Below are positions 1-5,310 of a DNA stretch of 6,369 nt, piece after piece; the stretch's first letter is position 1, and the number at the start of each line of letters is the position of its first letter. The stretch is from an uncultured Oscillospiraceae bacterium (GTDB lineage: Bacteria > Bacillota > Clostridia > Oscillospirales > Acutalibacteraceae): positions 1-6,369 of the forward strand of contig URYV01000091.1 in NCBI GenBank assembly GCA_900552285.1, written 5' to 3'. A model generated the notes under the pieces. The model saw only the letters and a list, made by a program, of their open reading frames with translations, had not been told where the DNA came from and ran no database searches. The translations under genes and the position numbers were made by a program.

Positions 1-158
1 CGGGAGACCGAGCTGCCATGTAAACCCTATCCGGAGCAACATCGACAGGAACTATACGCTTGTCCGGCGTGTTCCGAAGGATGGCTTGAGCGGCGGGAGC
101 AATCCCCCGTCGAGATAGATGACTGCTTTCAACAGAACTCGGCTTACAGGTCCGGTCG
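1..158 (+). ncRNA. rnpB: RNase P RNA, 3' part (5' end outside window)
   Basis: This is the catalytic RNA of ribonuclease P, which trims the 5' leader from precursor tRNAs. The conserved 3' landmarks are present in order: TAAACCCTATCCGGAGCAA (21-39), a P15-like stem GGAAC/GTTCC (48-52 and 72-76), GGATGGCTTGAG (80-91), a GGCGGGAG...CCCCCGTC hairpin (92-113), the near-universal block GATAGATGACTG (114-125), and ACAGAACTCGGCTTACAGG (132-150). A stem ACGC/GCGT inside the P15 arm, enclosing a loop that could pair with P6, fits an A-type RNA. The 5' half, including the upstream strands of P1 to P4, is cut off by the window edge. The 3' end is estimated from the end of the P1-like strand (GGTCCGGTCGG) just before a T-run. 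No GGU is visible at the expected L15 position, which is described as a finding. Confidence 0.93.
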
Positions 159-223
159 GTTTTTTAAAAACAGCGCCGATATGCGGCGTTATGAAAACAC
201 AGTGCTTTTGCATTGTGTTTTTT
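159..223 (+). terminator. Terminator region after rnpB
   Basis: A six-T run (160-165) directly follows the 3' strand of the RNase P RNA and could end transcription using the P1 helix. Two further hairpins follow. One is CGCCG/CGGCG with an ATATG loop (174-188). The other is AAAACACAGTGC/GCATTGTGTTTT around a TTTT loop (194-221), with more T residues to 223. The second has the layout of a factor-independent terminator and probably insulates the downstream TasA-like gene from rnpB transcription. Which of the hairpins is used cannot be told from sequence. Confidence 0.6.
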
Positions 224-333
224 CATTTTTAAGGAATATTTTCGCGTGCTTTGATATATTATTCCGAATGGGAATAACAGAGTCGAAAAATTCAAAAAAT
301 CGGTAAAAAACTGGAAAAATAAGTAATTTCCCA

Positions 334-364
334 TTGACAAAAAAGTCGGGGGAGGGGTTATAAT
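334..364 (+). promoter_or_regulatory. Sigma-A-like promoter of the TasA-like gene
   Basis: A perfect -35 box TTGACA (334-339) and a perfect -10 box TATAAT (359-364) are separated by 19 bases, two more than the usual 17. The spacer holds an unusual G-rich stretch, GGGGGAGGGG (348-357). Transcription would start near 371, giving a leader of about 50 bases with no obvious structure. Consensus boxes with a stretched spacer suggest a promoter that may depend on an activator or on DNA topology; that is inference. The AT-rich stretch 224-333 upstream holds no gene, only a short inverted repeat TTATTCC/GGAATAA (259-277) that might be a protein-binding site. Confidence 0.75.
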
Positions 365-422
365 GTATGCACAAATTGTAAACGGATTTTCTTGTTTGTA
401 AAATTATGAGAGGAGAAATTTT

Positions 423-1976
423 ATGAACAGCAAAAACACAAAAAGAGCGCTTTTGCCAAGCGTTCTCGCCATGCTTGTTTGCGTGGCTTTGCTTATCGGC
501 ACCACCTTCGCATGGTTCACCGACACGGCCTCCACCGCCGTAAACAAAATCCGGTCGGGCACCCTTGACGTGGTTCTCGAAATGAAAAACGGCGAGGGCA
601 ATTGGGTTTCCGCCGAGGGCGAGACCCTGACATTCAAAACCGCCGACAACAGAGCGGCCGACAAAATCCTTTGGGAGCCGGGCTGCACCTATGAGCTGCC
701 CGAACTCAGAATCAGAAATAACGGAAACCTCGCCCTTAAATATAAGGTGAACATCACCGGCATCAAGGGCTCGGCCAAGCTTAACGAGGTCATTGAATGG
801 ACAATCGGCGACGTTGCTCTCGGAACCGAACAGCACCTTGCGGTGGGCGGTGAAAATGAGTTCACCGTAAAGGGACATATGCTTGAATCGGCGGGCAACG
901 ATTATATGAACCTCACCATTGACGGTATCGGGATCACCGTCGTTGCAACTCAGGACACGGTGGAAAGCGACAGCTTCGGCAAAACCTATGACGCCGACGC
1001 GGTTTATCCCATAGACAGCGCCGACTCCCTCAAGAAATCTCTTGACGAGGTCAATGCGTCTGAAACCGTTGACGACGCCGTTTTCACCATGGGCGGAAAT
1101 TTTGAATATTCCGACGAAACCTTTGAGGTCGCTCCCGGCAAAAACGTCACCATCGACCTTGCGGGCAAAAATCTCACACTCACCAACAAGCTTACCGACG
1201 CCTTTGCCGTCACCGACGGCAGTCTCACCCTTGCAAACTCCGGAAACGGCGGAAAGTTCGTTTTCAACTGCAACGCAAGAAACAGCGACGGAATTTTCGT
1301 TTCAAACACCGAGGAAGGCAAAACAACGACCGTCAACATCGAGAGTGACGTTGAATTTAACGTTGACCCCTCGGCAAACTCCGGAATTCACGCCTATGCC
1401 CCCGTTGGCAAGGCCGTTATAAACATGAAAAATGCAAGCGTTAAGGTTTCGGCAAGCGCCCAAATCACGGGAGTCGTTGCCGATCAGAATTCCGAGCTTA
1501 ACGTTGAGGATTCGGTGTTTGACGTAAAGGCCGATTTTGACAGCTACAGCGACGGAAACGACGTTGTGGGAATTCTCCTTTGGGGACAGAACGGCAAACA
1601 GGAAAATATTTCTGTCAATGTAAAGGGCAACAGCGTCATAAAGGTGGGCGGAAAGAACGCCTTTGCACAGGGAATTCAGCTTGGAATGAAAAACGGTTAT
1701 TCCGAAAACCTTCTCGTCACGGTGGACGGCGGCAAATTCATTCTCGACCCCACCGAAAACGGAAAGGGCTATGCCTTTACCACCTATAAGGACATTTACG
1801 GAAAGTTTGTCATGAACGGCGGAGAGGTCAGCGGAAATGTCACCGAATTGGCTCTTGCCTATATCGGAAATGTCGATTTGACCGTCAACGGCGGAAACTT
1901 TGCCGTCGACCCGAGCGCATATCTCGCCGAGGGCCACACCGCAACCAAAAACGGCAGCCTTTGGACGGTAAAGTAA
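423..1976 (+). CDS. TasA-type exported protein with SipW-dependent signal and beta-helix tail
   Basis: This 517-aa protein is probably secreted or surface-attached, as a fibre or adhesin-like matrix component. Residues 1-30 form a basic start (KNTKR), a hydrophobic core and the hallmark GTTFAWFTDTAS. This, followed by SGTLDVVLE (45-53), is the SipW-dependent signal pattern seen in TasA/CalY family proteins. Residues about 45-175 resemble the TasA beta domain, with WEPG (84-87), LRIRNNGNLALKYKVNITGI (95-114) and VIEWTIGD. A linker with QDTVESDSFG (177-186) leads to about 300 residues of short beta-rich, Asn/Gly-rich repeats (for example NVTIDLAGKNLTL, VTVDGGKF, VNGGNF) that look like a right-handed beta-helix. 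The C-terminus DPSAYLAEGHTATKNGSLWTV is a motif common at the end of gut clostridial and bifidobacterial surface repeat proteins. The start is fixed by AGGAG (411-415), 7 bases upstream. No LPXTG anchor, C-terminal membrane segment or SipW gene is visible. The ligand and polymer state are unknown. Confidence 0.88.
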   Translation: MNSKNTKRALLPSVLAMLVCVALLIGTTFAWFTDTASTAVNKIRSGTLDVVLEMKNGEGNWVSAEGETLTFKTADNRAADKILWEPGCTYELPELRIRNNGNLALKYKVNITGIKGSAKLNEVIEWTIGDVALGTEQHLAVGGENEFTVKGHMLESAGNDYMNLTIDGIGITVVATQDTVESDSFGKTYDADAVYPIDSADSLKKSLDEVNASETVDDAVFTMGGNFEYSDETFEVAPGKNVTIDLAGKNLTLTNKLTDAFAVTDGSLTLANSGNGGKFVFNCNARNSDGIFVSNTEEGKTTTVNIESDVEFNVDPSANSGIHAYAPVGKAVINMKNASVKVSASAQITGVVADQNSELNVEDSVFDVKADFDSYSDGNDVVGILLWGQNGKQENISVNVKGNSVIKVGGKNAFAQGIQLGMKNGYSENLLVTVDGGKFILDPTENGKGYAFTTYKDIYGKFVMNGGEVSGNVTELALAYIGNVDLTVNGGNFAVDPSAYLAEGHTATKNGSLWTVK

Positions 1977-1996
1977 ATTTATCCTTTGAAAATTGT

Positions 1997-2018
1997 TTTT
2001 AAAGCAATCGCTTTAAAA
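1997..2018. repeat. Short hairpin downstream of the TasA-like gene
   Basis: A perfect 9-base inverted repeat, TTTTAAAGC/GCTTTTAAAA-like arms (1997-2005 and 2010-2018) around AATC, lies 20 bases after the stop codon. It is AT-rich and lacks a T-run of its own, so it is more likely a minor 3'-end structure than the main terminator, which follows at 2039. Confidence 0.45.
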
Positions 2019-2038
2019 TAAACGCAAAAAAACAAAAC

Positions 2039-2080
2039 GCAAAACCCGCCGAAGTCTTTAAGGCTTTCGGCGGGTTTTGC
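2039..2080. terminator. Bidirectional terminator between convergent genes
   Basis: A perfect 15-base-pair stem, GCAAAACCCGCCGAA (2039-2053) with TTCGGCGGGTTTTGC (2066-2080), encloses a 12-base loop. The GC-rich core CCCGCCGAA/TTCGGCGGG is flanked by A residues on the left and T residues on the right. It therefore reads as a factor-independent terminator in both directions, and on the minus strand further T-runs follow (2020-2038). It sits exactly between the convergent TasA-like gene and flavodoxin operon, so it probably ends both transcripts. Confidence 0.9.
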
Positions 2081-2125
2081 ATTATAGGGAGGAGACGGCC
2101 GGGAAAATCGGCCGGTGAGTTTTTC

Positions 2126-2593
2126 TCAGAATTTTTCGGCAAAGGCGCGGAGCTCGTCGGCCGACATACGGTTGACAAGCTTGCCTTCAACAAGGGTCGC
2201 ACCCTTAAAGGAGGGAGCAAGCTCGGCGTTGGTGTTGCCCATTCCGCTGCCGCCCGAGGTGGCGAAGGGCACGATTTTTTTGCCCGAAAAATCATAGCTT
2301 TCGCCAAAGGTGTTGATTATGGTCGGCGCTACATACCACCAAATGGGGAAGCCAACGAAAACCGTGTCATACTCCGAAAGGTCGAGAGGCGTTTTTTCCA
2401 TTTCGGGGCGGAAGGACTTGTTTTTCATTTCAACCGAGCTGCGGCTTTTGGAATTTGTCCAATCAAGGTCGGCCTTGGAATAGGGAACGGCGGGCCTTAT
2501 TTCAAAAAGATCGGCGCCGATTTCCTTTGCAAGGTTTTTTGCCGCCTTTTCGGTGACTCCGCTTGCCGAAAAATATGCTACGAGTTTTTTAAT
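2126..2593 (-). CDS. Cytoplasmic flavodoxin, apparent ATT start
   Basis: This is a small FMN-binding electron-transfer flavodoxin of the clostridial flavodoxin / NAD(P)H oxidoreductase-like type, 155 aa when read from the ATT at 2591-2593. The N-terminus KKLVAYFSASGVTEKAAKNL contains the first beta strand and the FMN-phosphate loop (SASGVT, residues 9-14). The middle has YDTVFVGFPIWWYV, whose Trp residues stack on flavin in this group, and IINTF. The later loop PFATSGGSGMG contacts the isoalloxazine. The first in-frame ATG is at 2428 and would remove the whole FMN-phosphate loop, so it cannot be the true start. An in-frame TAA lies upstream and no ATG, GTG or TTG occurs between it and the ATT. 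AAGGAG (2602-2607) is 8 bases from the ATT, exactly where family members begin with Met. It is the second gene of an operon, 24 bases after the lipoprotein flavodoxin, to which it is paralogous. The alternative is a gene damaged by an ATG-to-ATT change. Confidence 0.88.
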   Translation of the reverse strand: MKKLVAYFSASGVTEKAAKNLAKEIGADLFEIRPAVPYSKADLDWTNSKSRSSVEMKNKSFRPEMEKTPLDLSEYDTVFVGFPIWWYVAPTIINTFGESYDFSGKKIVPFATSGGSGMGNTNAELAPSFKGATLVEGKLVNRMSADELRAFAEKF

Positions 2594-2601
2594 TTTAAAG
2601 A

Positions 2602-2607
2602 CTCCTT
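2602..2607 (-). promoter_or_regulatory. Ribosome binding site that fixes the ATT start
   Basis: AAGGAG on the minus strand lies 8 bases before the ATT codon at 2591-2593, in the 24-base gap after the upstream flavodoxin stop. Its strength and spacing match the other genes of the window. It supports initiation at ATT rather than at the internal ATG at 2428, 165 bases further on. Confidence 0.8.
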
Positions 2608-2617
2608 TTAAAAAATA

Positions 2618-3184
2618 TTATTGATTTATCCATGCTTTGAGCTGTTCGTCGGTTGCTTCGTTTGCGCGGATGCCGTCCTTGACGTCGGATTTGGGGCAAG
2701 CGTTTTTTATAAAATCGGCCGCCTTTTCAACACCGCTGCCGCCCGAGGTGCAGAAGGGAAAAACCTCCTTGCCCGCAAGGTTGCAGGAAGCGATAAAGGT
2801 GTTTATGATTTTGGGATTGGTTCCCCACCAAATGGGAAATCCGAGATAGACTCGGTCATATTCCGAAAGGTCGGGCAAATATCCGGCAATTTCGGGACGC
2901 GCGTCGGGGTCGTTTTGTTCGACGTTTGCGCGGCAGTCGGAGTTGTTATAGTTAAGGTCGTCGGAGGTGTATGGCTCGGCCGGCTCAATCTTGTAAATGT
3001 CGGAGGATGAAAGCTCGGCGATTTTTTTGGCGGCCTGCTCGGTGGTTCCGGTGCAGGAGAAATATATCACTATCGAGCTTGTCTTTTGCGCCTTGGAAGT
3101 CTCTTCGGTTTGCTGCTGCCGCGAGCAGGAGCAAAGAACCGACAAAAGCGACAGGGCGAGAATGACGGATAAAATTTTCTTCAT
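2618..3184 (-). CDS. Flavodoxin-domain lipoprotein
   Basis: This 188-aa flavodoxin is predicted to be anchored on the outer face of the membrane. Residues 1-20 form a lipoprotein signal: KK, a hydrophobic core ILSVILALSLLSVL, then a Cys-rich box LCSC (17-20), with C20 the likeliest lipidated residue and C18 the alternative. A short polar linker (SRQQQTEETSKAQKTSS) leads into a complete flavodoxin fold. The FMN-phosphate loop is YFSCTGTTEQAA (41-52). The flavin-stacking region is YDRVYLGFPIWWGTNPKIINTF (109-130), and the second flavin loop is PFCTSGGSG (143-151). These segments match the downstream cytoplasmic flavodoxin closely. AAAGGAG (3193-3199) is 8 bases before the ATG. The gene heads a two-gene operon with its own promoter at 3208-3236. 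A natural guess is electron transfer or flavin-dependent reduction outside the membrane, but the partner is unknown and none is encoded here. Confidence 0.9.
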   Translation of the reverse strand: MKKILSVILALSLLSVLCSCSRQQQTEETSKAQKTSSIVIYFSCTGTTEQAAKKIAELSSSDIYKIEPAEPYTSDDLNYNNSDCRANVEQNDPDARPEIAGYLPDLSEYDRVYLGFPIWWGTNPKIINTFIASCNLAGKEVFPFCTSGGSGVEKAADFIKNACPKSDVKDGIRANEATDEQLKAWINQ

Positions 3185-3207
3185 ATAATAATCTCCTTTC
3201 CGAGCTT

Positions 3208-3236
3208 ATTATACACCAAAGGCGGGAAATGCCCAA
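3208..3236 (-). promoter_or_regulatory. Promoter of the flavodoxin operon
   Basis: On the minus strand a perfect -10 box TATAAT (3208-3213) is preceded, after 17 bases, by a poor -35 box TTGGGC (3231-3236). An inverted repeat (3236-3260) touches the -35 box on its upstream side. A weak -35 with a good -10 is typical of regulated promoters. The start point would fall near 3201, just before the ribosome binding site, giving a very short leader. Confidence 0.6.
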
Positions 3237-3260
3237 TACCTATAAGTAATCTTCAGGTAT
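3236..3260. promoter_or_regulatory. Inverted repeat next to the flavodoxin -35 box, possible operator
   Basis: ATACCT (3236-3241) and AGGTAT (3255-3260) form a 6-base inverted repeat with a 13-base spacer. A second, smaller symmetry inside (AAG...CTT) is offset by half a base. The outer arm reaches the first base of the -35 box, so a bound protein could either block or recruit polymerase. Winged-helix redox regulators are plausible for a flavodoxin operon, but no regulator gene is in the window and the family cannot be named. Confidence 0.4.
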
Positions 3261-3272
3261 GCCTTTTTGGAA

Positions 3273-4310
3273 TTATGCGAAAAAGTTGGCGGGAACGGTG
3301 AAGTCATAATCCTTGCTTTGCGCCGCTCCGAGGGCGGCACAGGCCACCGACGCCACCGTGGCGGTGCGGAATTCGGGATTTTTATATTCTCCCGCGTTAA
3401 GCCCATCTCCCGCGGCAATGTAAGAATTGAGCATTTCGAAGTCGTCGTTTCCTCCGTGACCGTGACCGACGCCGCCGTGGTCGGTGACGATGAGAATGAG
3501 TGTGTCATCAAGTCCTCCGGTCTTTTCGGCCGCCTCGAAAATTCTTCTGCAGCGCTCGTCCATAAGCTTTATGGTGTCAAGGTGCTCGGCCGAGCCGTAG
3601 CCGCCGTGATGACCCGCCTCGTCGGCTCCGTCAAAGGCGATGAAGGTGAAGAGCGGACGGCTGTTTTCAAGGGTTTTAACGATTTTATCGCAAAGAGGGG
3701 CGTCGTCGTCGCGGATTTTTTCCACGCCGATGTTGTTTTCAATCGCGCCCGAGTTTATGGGCAGCCAGTTGACGAAGGAACAAAGCTTTGCAAAGGGATA
3801 TTTATCCCGCAGAAATTTGAACACCGACGGATAATCGCTTTTGTCGGGGGCGGGAATGTCGGTCAGCTTTTGGTTGTCATAGCCGTGCTTTTCGGGACCC
3901 ACCCCTTTGAGCATGGCGCACCAGTTTTCGGCCGAAATGGAGGGAAAAACCGAAAGGGCTCGGTCGGTGAAAAGAGCCTTGCCGCTGCTTCTCAGCTCGT
4001 CAAAAAACGGGGTGTCGGTTTTTCGGTCGTAATTTCCCATGCCGTCTATGCCGATGACTATCATGCGGTTGTATTTTCTTTTTATATCGCCGTCGCGGAC
4101 CGACAGAAGATTTGCCGCGTCGTCAAGATTTATCCACAGCTCGTCGAGGGTTTCGTCGGTCATGCTTTCGGCTTTTGTGATTACCGACATGGCGCGGTTG
4201 TAGGCGTTTGTGAAGTTTTTGGCCGACTGTTCGTCAAATCCGCACAGCCCCATATTTATGATTTCCTCGCCCCTTGAAAGGGCGGCCTTGTATTTTTCAA
4301 GAGATGTCAT
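3273..4310 (-). CDS. Alkaline-phosphatase-superfamily hydrolase (NPP/phosphodiesterase-like)
   Basis: This 345-aa protein has the two-metal active site of the alkaline phosphatase superfamily, closest in style to type I nucleotide pyrophosphatases/phosphodiesterases. The strand MIVIGIDGMG (83-92) supplies metal ligand D89. FPSISAENW (122-130) holds the nucleophile, where S126 aligns with the NPP catalytic Thr and N129 with its Asn. GVGPEKHG (136-143) matches the usual TGxxPxxHG. ADEAGHHGG (229-237) supplies D230 and H234, TDHGG (276-280) supplies D277 and H278, and HGHGG (283-287) gives the last His. The first 80 residues are a helical extension without known motifs. There is no signal peptide, so it should act in the cytoplasm, unlike most phosphodiesterases of this type. 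The ATG at 4310 is preferred over one at 4358 because AAGGAG lies 9 bases upstream of it and the promoter -10 lies upstream of both. The substrate is not deducible; phosphomonoester, phosphodiester and sulfate esters are all possible. Confidence 0.85.
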   Translation of the reverse strand: MTSLEKYKAALSRGEEIINMGLCGFDEQSAKNFTNAYNRAMSVITKAESMTDETLDELWINLDDAANLLSVRDGDIKRKYNRMIVIGIDGMGNYDRKTDTPFFDELRSSGKALFTDRALSVFPSISAENWCAMLKGVGPEKHGYDNQKLTDIPAPDKSDYPSVFKFLRDKYPFAKLCSFVNWLPINSGAIENNIGVEKIRDDDAPLCDKIVKTLENSRPLFTFIAFDGADEAGHHGGYGSAEHLDTIKLMDERCRRIFEAAEKTGGLDDTLILIVTDHGGVGHGHGGNDDFEMLNSYIAAGDGLNAGEYKNPEFRTATVASVACAALGAAQSKDYDFTVPANFFA

Positions 4311-4319
4311 AGCTTTTTG

Positions 4320-4325
4320 CTCCTT
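4320..4325 (-). promoter_or_regulatory. Ribosome binding site that decides the hydrolase start
   Basis: AAGGAG on the minus strand is 9 bases before the ATG at 4308-4310. The longer alternative start at 4358 has no such site and would begin only four bases after the -10 box, so it would lie before the likely transcript start. Confidence 0.8.
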
Positions 4326-4348
4326 TTTTGACGGGAAAGCCCCCGATA

Positions 4349-4393
4349 TTGTTGCCACAACATTTTACCACAAAATCAAACATTGTGCAACAA
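4349..4393. promoter_or_regulatory. Inverted repeat flanking the hydrolase promoter
   Basis: TTGTTGCCACAA (4349-4360) and TTGTGCAACAA (4383-4393) are inverted copies differing by one inserted base. One arm overlaps the -35 box; the other lies on the start-point side of the -10 box. Such a layout suits a repressor that closes the promoter by binding both arms, or a hairpin. This is inference from position only. Confidence 0.4.
4362..4390 (-). promoter_or_regulatory. Promoter of the phosphatase-superfamily gene
   Basis: On the minus strand a -35 box TTGCAC (4385-4390) and a -10 box TAAAAT (4362-4367) are separated by exactly 17 bases. The promoter begins only two bases after the galU terminator T-run, so the hydrolase is transcribed separately from galU. 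The transcript would start near 4355 and carry a leader of about 45 bases. Confidence 0.65.
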
Positions 4394-4420
4394 AAAAGGC
4401 GAAAGTCAAAAACTTTCGCC
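4392..4420 (-). terminator. Terminator of the RING-DUF2628 / galU operon
   Basis: On the minus strand GGCGAAAGT (4412-4420) pairs perfectly with ACTTTCGCC (4398-4406) across a 5-base loop and is followed at once by six T residues (4392-4397). It begins 7 bases after the galU stop codon. This is a textbook factor-independent terminator. Confidence 0.92.
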
Positions 4421-4427
4421 GAAAAAA

Positions 4428-5297
4428 TTAAAAGGTTTTTACAAGCTCCTTGAGATAGGCCTTGAAATCTTCGCCGATTTCGGGATGATTTAAGGCGACC
4501 TCGCAGCCGGCCTGCATTATGCCGAGCTTGTTGCCCATGTCATAGCGCTTGCCGGTGAATTCCACGGCAATCATGGATTTCTCCCTTGCGGTGGTTTTCA
4601 TGGCGTCGGTTAGCTGAAGCTCTCCGCCCGCGCCGAGGGGTGTGCGCTCGAGAACGTCGAAAATTTCCGGCTCGAGAACGCAGCGGCCGAGAATGGAATA
4701 AAGAGAAAGAACCTTGTCAGGTGTTGGCTTTTCAACCATGTCGGTCACCTTGAAAATTCTGTCCTCGATGGGGTCGACCTTAAGAGAACTGTATTTTCCG
4801 ATGGCCTCGGGAGAAACCTTGTTGACTCCCACGACGCCCTTGCCGTATTTGTCATATGCGCGGCAGAGCTGAGCAATGGCGGGGTCCTCGCCGATAATGA
4901 CGTCGTCGCCGTAGAGCACGGCAAAGGGGTCGTTACCGATAAAGGAACGGGCCTGAAGCACGGCGTGACCGAGACCTTTTGTGACCTTTTGGCGGAGGAA
5001 GAAGATGTTTGCCATGGAGGCGATGTCGCCGAGTTCCTTTAACATCTCCTCGCGGCCGCCCTTGGCTTTGAGGGCTGCCTCAAGTTCGACGGCGTGGTCG
5101 AAGTGATCCTCGATTATGCCCTTGCCGCGGTTGGTGATTATGAGAATGTCGGTGATTCCCGCTCTGACAGCCTCTTCCACAATATACTGAATGGCGGGCT
5201 TGTCAACAATGTTAAGCATTTCCTTGGGGCAGGCCTTGGAGGCGGGAAGAACGCGGGTTCCGAGCCCCGCCGCGGGTATAACAGCTTTTTTTACCAT
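4428..5297 (-). CDS. galU: UTP--glucose-1-phosphate uridylyltransferase
   Basis: GalU joins UTP and glucose-1-phosphate to make UDP-glucose and pyrophosphate. UDP-glucose feeds glycolipid, teichoic acid, capsule and galactose metabolism in the cytoplasm. The 289-aa protein is full length for the family. The N-terminal nucleotide-binding signature AAGLGTRVLPASKACPKEM spans residues 9-27. TNRGKGIIEDHFD (55-67), KGLGHAVLQAR (107-117), the metal-binding VLYGDDV (127-133), VEKP (188-191), GAGGELQLTDAM (222-233) and GKRYDMGNKLG (249-259) all follow in the expected order. The start is Met at 5297, because GAGGAG lies 8 bases upstream and the family begins directly before KKAVIPAAG; an upstream in-frame Met at 5327 lies inside the preceding gene. 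The ribosome binding site abuts the stop codon of the upstream RING-DUF2628 gene, so the two are co-transcribed and perhaps translationally coupled. A terminator follows the stop. Confidence 0.97.
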   Translation of the reverse strand: MVKKAVIPAAGLGTRVLPASKACPKEMLNIVDKPAIQYIVEEAVRAGITDILIITNRGKGIIEDHFDHAVELEAALKAKGGREEMLKELGDIASMANIFFLRQKVTKGLGHAVLQARSFIGNDPFAVLYGDDVIIGEDPAIAQLCRAYDKYGKGVVGVNKVSPEAIGKYSSLKVDPIEDRIFKVTDMVEKPTPDKVLSLYSILGRCVLEPEIFDVLERTPLGAGGELQLTDAMKTTAREKSMIAVEFTGKRYDMGNKLGIMQAGCEVALNHPEIGEDFKAYLKELVKTF

Positions 5298-5305
5298 TTT
5301 CAAAA

Positions 5306-5310
5306 CTCCT
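5306..5310 (-). promoter_or_regulatory. Ribosome binding site of galU, abutting the upstream stop
   Basis: On the minus strand the upstream gene ends TAG (5311-5313) and AGGAG (5306-5310) follows directly, 8 bases before the galU ATG at 5297. Ribosomes finishing the upstream gene would be well placed to start galU. Confidence 0.8.

Noticed and set aside
189..878. Minus-strand reading frame of 229 codons reaching into the rnpB-TasA gap
   Set aside because: It overlaps the promoter, the leader and the signal peptide region of the real gene, and its translation resembles no protein.
1302..1937. Minus-strand reading frame of 211 codons opposite the TasA-like gene
   Set aside because: It is a mirror of the beta-helix repeat codons, with no ribosome site and no family features.
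1977..2125. Possible small RNA or small gene in the gap between the convergent genes
   Set aside because: The gap is fully explained by two hairpins, one a strong bidirectional terminator; no promoter or ribosome site is visible.
2126..2428. Flavodoxin read as a 100-aa protein from the ATG at 2428
   Set aside because: This start lacks a good ribosome site and removes the first strand and the FMN loop, which are intact upstream in the same frame.
3267..4277. Long plus-strand reading frame of 336 codons opposite the hydrolase gene
   Set aside because: It lies antisense to a gene with complete catalytic motifs, has no ribosome binding site, and its translation has no recognisable domain. It follows from the codon bias of the real gene.
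4311..4358. Longer N-terminus for the hydrolase starting at 4358
   Set aside because: It would begin only four bases after the -10 box, before the likely transcript start, and has no ribosome site, whereas ATG 4310 has AAGGAG.
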